Below are positions 57,931 to 64,000 of a stretch of 64,000 nt of DNA, in pieces; the first letter of the stretch is position 1; each line of letters begins with the position of its first letter. The translations under genes and the position numbers were made by a program. Origin of the DNA: Pseudalkalibacillus hwajinpoensis (lineage in GTDB: Bacteria > Bacillota > Bacilli > Bacillales > Guptibacillaceae). The DNA is taken from contig NZ_CP156674.1 of NCBI RefSeq assembly GCF_039851965.1, positions 62,001-126,000 of the forward strand. The letters are read 5' to 3'. The notes under the pieces were generated by a model. The model was not told where the DNA came from and did no database searches. It worked only from the letters and a program-made list of their open reading frames with translations.

Positions 57931-58311
57931 TTAATACCGTTCTGGCATAAATGTTAACGACCCTCTCGCTCCTACAACGATCCTTTTTTTAACTTCGATG
58001 TCATTATCCTGTTTATAAACAAGATAAAATCGGTCATTATCTGAAATCAAACTTTGAAAGCTCCCTGAGGGATACAACTCACCAAGTTGAGATGGAGTGT
58101 ATGTTTTAATAAGTTGCTTTGTTTGATCATAAATATCCAATCTCACAAGTTCCTCTTTCTCCATAATGGCATGAACATGATTGTATCCTGACATTGTCGC
58201 TATGTCGTCTTCATCCATTACAAACGGCGGATCTTTCAGCAGGCGATCTCCCTTTAAACCAAATACAACCCAGAAGACAATCAGGACACCAACAACGAAT
58301 AAACCTTTCAT
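57931..58311 (-). CDS. unknown membrane-anchored small protein
   Basis: 126 aa. A hydrophobic front (MKGLFVVGVLIVFWVVFGLK) is probably an anchor or signal. The remainder (MSGYNHVHAIMEKEELVRLD then IYDQTKQLIKTYTPSQLGEL, YLVYKQDNDIEVKKRIVVGA) is soluble and probably outside. ATG 58311 follows GGAGCGAAAG. I do not recognise a domain. It lies divergently next to nothing; its terminator is at 57887. Confidence 0.65.
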   Translation of the reverse strand: MKGLFVVGVLIVFWVVFGLKGDRLLKDPPFVMDEDDIATMSGYNHVHAIMEKEELVRLDIYDQTKQLIKTYTPSQLGELYPSGSFQSLISDNDRFYLVYKQDNDIEVKKRIVVGARGSLTFMPERY

Positions 58312-58376
58312 TTCTTTCGCTCCTTATGCTAAAACCGGTTGTTTCTACTTTATTCGGGAGACTAGGAAAGGTGTAT

Positions 58377-58407
58377 AAAAAAAACACACCCATTTAGGTG
58401 TGTTTTT
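58377..58407. terminator. bidirectional terminator
   Basis: AAAAACACACC/GGTGTGTTTTT stem between rlmN and the small anchored protein gene. Confidence 0.92.
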
Positions 58408-58417
58408 AGTGGTAAGA

Positions 58418-59485
58418 TTACTTCCCGACGTTCTCAAGCTTTTTCACTTGCTTACTACGTAACTGTCCACAAGCTGCATCGATGTCAGTACCATTCTCAT
58501 GACGGATGACACAGTTAATGCCTCTTTTCTTAAGCGTGTCGTAGAACGCTAGAATTGACTCTTTTTCACTACGCTGATAAGAGTGATCATCTACTGGATT
58601 GTAAGGTATCAAGTTTACGTACGATAGATGACGCTTATCACTTAAAAGCTTAGCAAGCTGTTCAGCTTCTTCCTTGTGATCGTTTACGTCTTTTAGCATA
58701 ATGTACTCAAACGTAATTCTGCGATTAGTTTTCTCAAGATAATAGTCAATTGCAGGCATGAGCTTTCCAAGTGGATAAGCTTTGTTGATTTTCATAATTC
58801 TCGTACGGAGCTCATCGTTAGGAGCGTGTAGAGAGATCGCAAGGTTCACCTGAAGATCTTCATTCGCAAAGTCGTAAATTTGTTTGGCAAGTCCACTTGT
58901 TGAAACAGTAATATGACGCGCACCAATGCAAAGACCTTTTTGAGAATTTACGACATGAAGGAAGTCCATCATATTATCGTAGTTATCGAATGGTTCACCG
59001 ATTCCCATAATTACGATGTGACTTACGCGTTCTTCCTGGGCTTTTTCATCAAGTGCGTGCTGCACATTCATGATCTGCTCAACAATTTCACCGCTTGTAA
59101 GGTCACGGCTCTTCTTTAGTAGTCCACTTGCACAGAATGAGCAACCGATGTTACAGCCAACTTGAGTTGTCACACAAACAGATAGACCGTAATGGAACCG
59201 CATAAGAACCGTCTCAATGACATTGCCGTCCTGTAATTTGAATAAGAATTTAATCGTACCGTCAGAAGATTCCTGCTTAATTTCCTGTGTTAATGTCTGG
59301 ATCGCAAAGTTTTCTTCTAACAGCTTGATACAATCTTTATTTACATTATTCATTTGAGAGAATTCTTTTACTCGCTTCTTATAAAGCCAATCCCACACTT
59401 GAGAAGCACGGAATTTCTTGTGGCCACGTTCAAGCAACCATTCAGTTAGCTGATCAAACGTTAATCCGTATATTGATTGTTTCAT
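58418..59485 (-). CDS. rlmN: 23S rRNA (adenine2503-C2)-methyltransferase
   Basis: 355 aa radical-SAM enzyme that methylates C2 of A2503 in 23S rRNA (and A37 in some tRNAs). The radical-SAM cluster motif is CNIGCSFCASGLLKK (CxxxCxxC), with a GIGEPFDNYDNMMDFL SAM-binding stretch, ARHITVSTSGLAKQIYDFAN, and the methyl-accepting/terminal cysteine region GTDIDAACGQLRSKQ. These are as in RlmN, and the C8-methylating Cfr text (GSIS/GCKFCATGDIGL) is not present. ATG 59485 follows AAGAGGG; the earlier ATG 59503 lacks a site. Many Bacillaceae have two rlmN genes, and this resembles the second. Confidence 0.95.
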   Translation of the reverse strand: MKQSIYGLTFDQLTEWLLERGHKKFRASQVWDWLYKKRVKEFSQMNNVNKDCIKLLEENFAIQTLTQEIKQESSDGTIKFLFKLQDGNVIETVLMRFHYGLSVCVTTQVGCNIGCSFCASGLLKKSRDLTSGEIVEQIMNVQHALDEKAQEERVSHIVIMGIGEPFDNYDNMMDFLHVVNSQKGLCIGARHITVSTSGLAKQIYDFANEDLQVNLAISLHAPNDELRTRIMKINKAYPLGKLMPAIDYYLEKTNRRITFEYIMLKDVNDHKEEAEQLAKLLSDKRHLSYVNLIPYNPVDDHSYQRSEKESILAFYDTLKKRGINCVIRHENGTDIDAACGQLRSKQVKKLENVGK

Positions 59486-59676
59486 GTATAACCCTCTTTT
59501 CAATTCTTAGCCATTCATTTTAATACTACTAGAAGTATAACCAAGTCGCAACCAGTTAGTCTGGATTCCTTCAATTCATCAAAAATAATTGATTCTCAGT
59601 TACCTTAATCAATGGAAAACTCTTCTTTTCGAAAATTTTAGTTTCAGTAACAGAATAAAACAAAAACGAGGAATTT

Positions 59677-59708
59677 TTAAAAAAAGCCAACGAAGTTTTC
59701 GCCAGCTT
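59677..59708 (-). terminator. terminator after the 76-aa protein
   Basis: GCTGGCGAA/TTCGTTGGC stem (with GU pairs) followed by TTTTTTT on the minus strand. Confidence 0.75.
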
Positions 59709-59717
59709 CTCTTTGCC

Positions 59718-59948
59718 TTATTTACTTTGGGACTTACACCTTTCCATAATAACAGATAGCGCTGTTTCTTTATCAGGCTGGTCACTTTCATGCCAGCGAA
59801 TCTTTCTACCAAATTCATCGGCTTTGGCATAAGCATAGATTTTACCATTGTATTCCGCAACACTAATTTCCCAATAATATGTAACCTCTGCTCCCGTTGG
59901 TTGCCTTACCTCGACTGGATAGAAAAAATAATCTACTTTATTTAACAT
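59718..59948 (-). CDS. unknown small protein
   Basis: 76 aa. (M)LNKVDYFFYPVEVRQPTGAE then VTYYWEISVAEYNGKIYAYA and KADEFGRKIRWHESDQPDKE, ending SVIMERCKSQSK. ATG 59948 follows GAAGGAGC. Soluble, aromatic-rich, no known domain recognised. It is monocistronic with its own terminator. Confidence 0.65.
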   Translation of the reverse strand: MLNKVDYFFYPVEVRQPTGAEVTYYWEISVAEYNGKIYAYAKADEFGRKIRWHESDQPDKETALSVIMERCKSQSK

Positions 59949-60112
59949 CAAAACAGCTCCTTCGTAATGATTCTAATGCTATTTTATCAGAACTCATACT
60001 GGGCACACCAATTCTATGTGACAAATATCACTTTGTGTAAATGAATTTTCATTTATCATTATATGTGAATCATATCACAAAAAATAAAGTCATACGGATT
60101 AGGGTGAATGAC

Positions 60113-61499
60113 ATGAATGGTATTGAACTATTAACTGCACTGACTCCTGTACTGGCTGTATATCTATTGTTGGTCACTTAGACTGCCCGCTACACTTGCC
60201 ATGCCAATTAGCTTCCTATTTACCGTAATGGCTGCCTATCTTGTCTGGAAAATCCCAGCGATTCAAATTGCAGCCGCTAGCTGCTGTCGCCCTTGCCCTT
60301 ATTGCCGATAGTAGTCCTGTCTCATTTGGAGCAGTCGGAACACCTGTGATCGTCGGTGTTGACCAGGGGCTTCGTCAGGGACCTGCTATTGCCGATCAAG
60401 TGGCAGCATCTCTTGGTGATCAAACGATGGCAGACTATCTCCAGTCTGTAACACAAAGTGCTGTGATTATTGATTTATTCGTAGGTAGTCTTATTCCGCT
60501 AATTATAGTCATGATCCTTACAAAATTTTTTGGCAAGAATCACTCCTGGCGTGAAGGATTAGCTCTATGGAAATTTGCTATCTTTGCAGGTTTTAGTTTT
60601 ACTGTTCCGGCCTTTATGGTGGCGACATTTCTTGGACCGGAGTTTCCTTCTATCATAGGAGGATTAGTTGGCCTTGGGATTGTTGTTCCAGCAGCAAAAC
60701 AGGGATTTTTACTCCCTGATCAGTCATGGGATTTTGAAGAATCCAAAGCTGCTGACGTTGACTTGACAGTGAGGAAAATTCTCCCGCTCTGGATTGCGTG
60801 GTTGCCCTACCTTCTTGTAGCGGTCTTCTTAGTACTTACAAGAATTAACGCCTACCGCTTAAAGAATGGTTGCGTTCTGTAAAAGTTGGGTGGAACCAGA
60901 TTCTTGGCACAGAAATCAGCACGTCTTTTGAACCATTCTATTTGCCTGGCACCATCTTCATTGTTGTCATTGTAATCACAATTGTTATCCATAAAATGAG
61001 CTTTAAGAGTGTCGCCAGTACATTTATGAGCTCCATAAAAACCATGGCGGGTACAGTCATAGCGCTCGGTACAGCTGTACCGATGGTAAGGATTTTTATT
61101 AACTCTGAAGTAAATGGTGCAGATTTAATGAGCATGCCCATGGAACTGGCAACGCTCGTAGCTAATTCTGTCGGCGATGCCTGCCACTAGTTGCCCCCTC
61201 TATCGGTGTACTTGGATCCTTAATCTCTGGAAGTGCGACGTTCAGTAACATGATGTTCTCTCTATTTCAATTCAGTGTTGCCGATCAGCTGCAAATGAAT
61301 GAGCAGCTTGTACTCGCGCTTCAGGTGCTTGGCGCAAATGCCGGAAATATGATTTGTGTACTGAATGTCCTAGCCAGCTGCATCTGTAGTAGATATGGTT
61401 GGAAAGGAAGGAACAATCATTCGAATGACGATTGGACCGATGATTTTTTACGCGGTAGCTTCAGGAGTTCTTGGATTCGTTGCTATTCTCCTTCTTTAA
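60113..61499 (+). pseudogene. lctP: L-lactate permease, wrecked copy
   Basis: The start at ATG 60113 follows AGGGTGA. Pieces of LctP appear in several frames: GIELLTALTPVLAVYLLLVT, LPATLAMPISFLFTVMAAYL then VWKIPAIQIAAAS, SSPVSFGAVGTPVIVGVDQG, QTMADYLQSVTQSAVIIDLF, FEPFYLPGTIFIVVIVITIV, MFSLFQFSVADQLQMNEQLV, TIIRMTIGPMIFYAVASGVL. At least four frameshifts (near 60180, 60868, 61185 and 61375) and a deletion of roughly 100 residues after IQIAAAS interrupt it, where the substrate-binding region belongs. It is a dead paralogue of the gene at 63230. Confidence 0.9.
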
Positions 61500-61543
61500 T
61501 AATAGAAAAGCAGCCATTCATGAGATGAATGGCTGCTTTTCTA
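61500..61543. terminator. bidirectional terminator
   Basis: AGAAAAGCAGCCATTCAT/ATGAATGGCTGCTTTTCT, a long near-perfect palindrome between the lctP relic and the convergent small gene. Confidence 0.95.
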
Positions 61544-61801
61544 TTATCCGAAATTCTCAACATCCCATGTGCGAATGGAATAAAACCCTCGATCAATCTT
61601 CTCTTTTTCACTTAAAAGTGTAAGCTTCAGTTCTTCAGGAAATTTCTGCATTGAACTGTGATCCATTTCGATGCCTTGATAACCACTAAATACAGGCACT
61701 GTCACGATTTGTTTTTCCACCGTATCAAAACAATGAATACATAAGAATCCAACACTTCTCATTCGATAAACAAACATTACTCTATATCGCTGTTCTTTCA
61801 T
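61544..61801 (-). CDS. unknown small protein
   Basis: 85 aa. MKEQRYRVMFVYRMRSVGFL then CIHCFDTVEKQIVTVPVFSG and YQGIEMDHSSMQKFPEELKL. A CxxC pair is present. ATG 61801 follows GGAGCGGAAGAGG. Domain not recognised. It is convergent with the lctP relic. Confidence 0.6.
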   Translation of the reverse strand: MKEQRYRVMFVYRMRSVGFLCIHCFDTVEKQIVTVPVFSGYQGIEMDHSSMQKFPEELKLTLLSEKEKIDRGFYSIRTWDVENFG

Positions 61802-62068
61802 CCTCTTCCGCTCCTCTCTTAGTCTATCTCCAGTATGAACCTCTCAAGCTTCTGGTATACCTCGATATCACAGTGTGAGCGGATTGTTTTCTATTAGATT
61901 ACACCCCTGATAAAATTAAGGATAGGTTTTTCATTCTAATAGATTGAGATCCTAATACTTAGCCTATGAATCTAGGAAGAACTAAACGATCAGAGTAATG
62001 ATTATGTAGGAATTCTATCAATCGAAAGATCGATGAAATCTACAATATTATGGAAAGAAGATGAAAAC

Positions 62069-63085
62069 ATGTCAAAAACTCATCAAAAACAATTACATGA
62101 TATTCAATATTCCGTGCTGGATTTAGCTCCTGTAACCGAAGTTGGAGCCATCTCTGATGCTCTTCACCGGACAAGAGATCTAGCGCAGTATGTAGAAAGT
62201 TTAGGATATAATCGGTTCTGGCTCGCAGAACACCACAATATGCCTTTCATTGCTAGTTCAGCAACATCAGTTGTCATTGGTCATGTTGCTGCAGGAACGT
62301 CAACAATTCGAGTGGGTTCAGGTGGCGTCATGCTTCCCAACCATGCTCCCCTTGTTATTGCAGAACAATTTGGAACGCTTGAATCTCTCTTCCCTGGTCG
62401 AATTGACCTTGGACTGGGGCGTGCGCCTGGTACCGATCAGCGCACTGCGTTTGCATTGAGAAGAGGCCAGGGTTCTATGGGGCAGGACTTCCCAGAATTG
62501 CTAGCTGAATTACGGTCTTATTTCGACCCATCTTTAAGTGCGGGGACTTCTCCGGTTCGCGCTGTGCCAGGTGAAGGCCTTGATGTTCCGATATGGTTAC
62601 TTGGATCGAGTTTATATAGCGCGGAACTTGCAGGAGAATTAGGACTTCCATATTCATTTGCCAGCCACTTTTCACCGAAAAACACCATTAGTGCTTTAGA
62701 AACATATCGTCAGCACTTCAAACCATCTAAAGTGCTTGATCAGCCTTACGCTATGGTTGGAGTTAATGTGATTGCGGCAGATTCGGATGAAGAGGCAAAC
62801 TTCCTTGCAACAACACTTCAACAGCAATTTCTAAATTTAATACGAAATAACCAAGTACCTATGCAGCCACCGGTTGAAAACCTTAATGCCAGTGAATATG
62901 AACTGGCAGCTCTTGATCAACAACTTGCAACTTCCATAATTGGTGGACCTGAGACGGTTCAAATGAAAATGCAAGAATTTCTAGATGCTACTCAGGCGGA
63001 CGAAATGATGGTTATTTCCTCCATTTATGATCAAGATAAACGCAAGCATTCGTACAAGCTTCTTTCTGATATAACAAAAGGTTAA
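62069..63085 (+). CDS. luciferase-like (LLM class) flavin-dependent oxidoreductase
   Basis: 338 aa. The single-domain group similar to alkanal monooxygenase alpha chains: LHDIQYSVLDLAPVTEVGAI, YVESLGYNRFWLAEHHNMPF (WLAEHH), IASSATSVVIGHVAAGTSTI, RVGSGGVMLPNHAPLVIAEQ, GRIDLGLGRAPGTDQRTAFA. It uses FMN or F420; F420 is unlikely in this lineage. ATG 62069 follows GGAAAGAAG; the in-frame ATG 62033 has no good site. Substrate unknown. A terminator follows at 63096. Confidence 0.92.
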   Translation: MSKTHQKQLHDIQYSVLDLAPVTEVGAISDALHRTRDLAQYVESLGYNRFWLAEHHNMPFIASSATSVVIGHVAAGTSTIRVGSGGVMLPNHAPLVIAEQFGTLESLFPGRIDLGLGRAPGTDQRTAFALRRGQGSMGQDFPELLAELRSYFDPSLSAGTSPVRAVPGEGLDVPIWLLGSSLYSAELAGELGLPYSFASHFSPKNTISALETYRQHFKPSKVLDQPYAMVGVNVIAADSDEEANFLATTLQQQFLNLIRNNQVPMQPPVENLNASEYELAALDQQLATSIIGGPETVQMKMQEFLDATQADEMMVISSIYDQDKRKHSYKLLSDITKG

Positions 63086-63095
63086 TTATTCTAAA

Positions 63096-63124
63096 GCCTG
63101 GTTCCGTTGGAATCAGGCTTTTTA
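63096..63124 (+). terminator. terminator after the LLM gene
   Basis: AAAGCCTG/CAGGCTTT stem with TTTTT. Confidence 0.85.
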
Positions 63125-63192
63125 AGTAACAGCCGTCTAAAAGAATAACTGAACTGGGATCACTTATTGAATCAAAAACATTGTAGCATCCA

Positions 63193-63224
63193 AAAGCACC
63201 TGCCCTAATTCGGCAGATGCTTTA
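63193..63224 (-). terminator. terminator of lactate permease
   Basis: AAGCATCTGCC/GGCAGGTGCTT stem (one GU), T-run on the minus strand. Confidence 0.85.
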
Positions 63225-63229
63225 CTAAT

Positions 63230-64000
63230 TTATTTAGCTGATTTAAACGGTTTATTATCAACCGTAATGACTGGACTTCGGGAACGGTTTGTTGCAATGA
63301 TATAGATCGCTGCAGCTGCAATGATGGTTGCGATAATCGTACCAAGGTTAAAAATGCCTTTTTCAGTTGTCCAGACAATCGAATAGCCGAGAGCTCCTGC
63401 CATTGTTGCGTAATAGACGAACGGGATGAGAGTTTTTCGAATAACTTCGCCTTCCTTACCAACAAGTCCTACCACGGCAGATGCTGCTACAACGTTATGC
63501 ACGCAGATCATGTTTCCTGCAGCCCCACCGACAGCCTGAAGGGCAACGATCCATGAAGCATCAACACCAATTTGAGATCCTACATCATATTGGAATAAGG
63601 AAAACATCATATTACTGACGGTGTTACTACCGGCGATAAACGCTCCAATACCGCCAATAAATGAAGCAAATAACGGCCAGAAGTCACCAGTTAATGCCGC
63701 AACCCCGTTGGCGAGCTCAATTGGCATTTTATCAAACCCTGCCCCTCCTCCGCCGGAGTTTAAGAACACTTGAACCATCGGGACGGTGAAAACAAGCGCT
63801 GTTGATGCGGCGATCATGGTTTTCCCCGAATGCTTCCACGCTCGAACGTAGGCTGTGGTATTCATTTGATGAATGACAAATGTAATCAGTGACACAATGA
63901 TAAAAATGGTTCCTGGTAAATAAAGCGGCTGAAAGCTCGATGATATTTCAGTCCCAAAGATATTGGGGATCGAAACTGTCCAGGCCTGGAACCAATCGAT
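63230..64000 (-). CDS. lctP: L-lactate permease, C-terminal part, runs off the window
   Basis: Partial gene: 256 codons of the C-terminal half; the front is outside the right edge. It reads IFGTEISSSFQPLYLPGTIF, MIAASTALVFTVPMVQVFLN, GGAGFDKMPIELANGVAALT, GAFIAGSNTVSNMMFSLFQY, AVGGAAGNMICVHNVVAASA and ends with PVITVDNKPFKSAK. The family imports lactate (also glycolate) with protons. Membrane helices alternate as in LctP. The frame is open through the last base, and the interruption at 63895 seen for an internal ATG is not a true start. No lesion found. Confidence 0.95.
   Translation of the reverse strand: MDWFQAWTVSIPNIFGTEISSSFQPLYLPGTIFIIVSLITFVIHQMNTTAYVRAWKHSGKTMIAASTALVFTVPMVQVFLNSGGGGAGFDKMPIELANGVAALTGDFWPLFASFIGGIGAFIAGSNTVSNMMFSLFQYDVGSQIGVDASWIVALQAVGGAAGNMICVHNVVAASAVVGLVGKEGEVIRKTLIPFVYYATMAGALGYSIVWTTEKGIFNLGTIIATIIAAAAIYIIATNRSRSPVITVDNKPFKSAK

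Noticed and set aside
58418..59485. Cfr-type rRNA methyltransferase (resistance)
   Set aside because: The conserved text follows RlmN (TQVGCNIGCSFCAS, GIGEPFDN), not Cfr; it is taken as a housekeeping paralogue.
1..64000. CRISPR array, tRNA and rRNA genes
   Set aside because: No set of identical direct repeats with even spacers, no cloverleaf with conserved TTCGAAT-type loop and no rRNA-like text was seen.

Overview
The window looks like a chromosomal segment of a low-GC Gram-positive bacterium of the Bacillaceae. This is read from AGGAGG-type ribosome binding sites, GTG and TTG starts, an AbrB homologue, a CcpA-type cre site, T-box-free TPP and SAM-I riboswitches, and families such as YdhK, CdaR, DUF523 and the second RlmN. 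The genus cannot be fixed from the sequence. No rRNA, tRNA or CRISPR array was seen. Most genes lie on the minus strand.

Region 1 (1-8.7 kb): wreckage of an ABC-transporter/histidine-kinase locus and an IS1595-type fragment, followed by an intact glutamate synthase operon (large subunit then small subunit). Region 2 (8.7-42.1 kb): accessory DNA. It opens with an IS3-family element and then holds mostly minus-strand single genes: DoxX, amidohydrolase relic, MazG-like, LOG relic, deaminase, VOC, DinB, class A beta-lactamase, AbrB, DUF523, GrpB-GNAT fusion, Nudix, and many small membrane or unknown proteins. They are separated by recurring repeats built from a hairpin, a GCnCC box and a TTGAAgA/TTGAATAA motif. 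One 330-bp gene unit occurs twice, with both edges falling in these boxes. Two tyrosine recombinases lie in this region: a 191-aa stand-alone catalytic domain next to palindromic sites, and a 391-aa integrase at the far end. A Tn552-like transposon (resolvase, DDE transposase, AAA ATPase with an internal stop) ends at 36989 and has two candidate left ends, at 28826 and 29953. It carries oxidoreductases and a TetR regulator. Roughly twenty genes here are truncated, frameshifted or stopped, so this is a fast-turnover, decaying island. A TPP-riboswitch-controlled pair (SDR plus NtaA-type flavin monooxygenase) also lies here.

Region 3 (42.2-64 kb): mostly intact, core-like genes. A divergent sugar-acid locus holds cdaR facing glycerate kinase, a ketodeoxygluconate-type permease and a LarA-type racemase, with a cre site in between. 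Then come a lipoprotein, an alpha/beta hydrolase, a thioredoxin-reductase-like flavoprotein, a two-component system next to copper-type proteins (Csp-like, YdhK-like) and an Asp-box lipoprotein, then murB, an orphan SAM-I riboswitch with no gene, rlmN, a wrecked lactate permease gene and, running off the right edge, an intact lactate permease gene.

Main leads: the cassette-like repeat array with its small recombinase, the box-bounded duplicated unit, the Tn552-like composite, the TPP-riboswitch pair, the LarA/glycerate-kinase operon and the orphan S-box.
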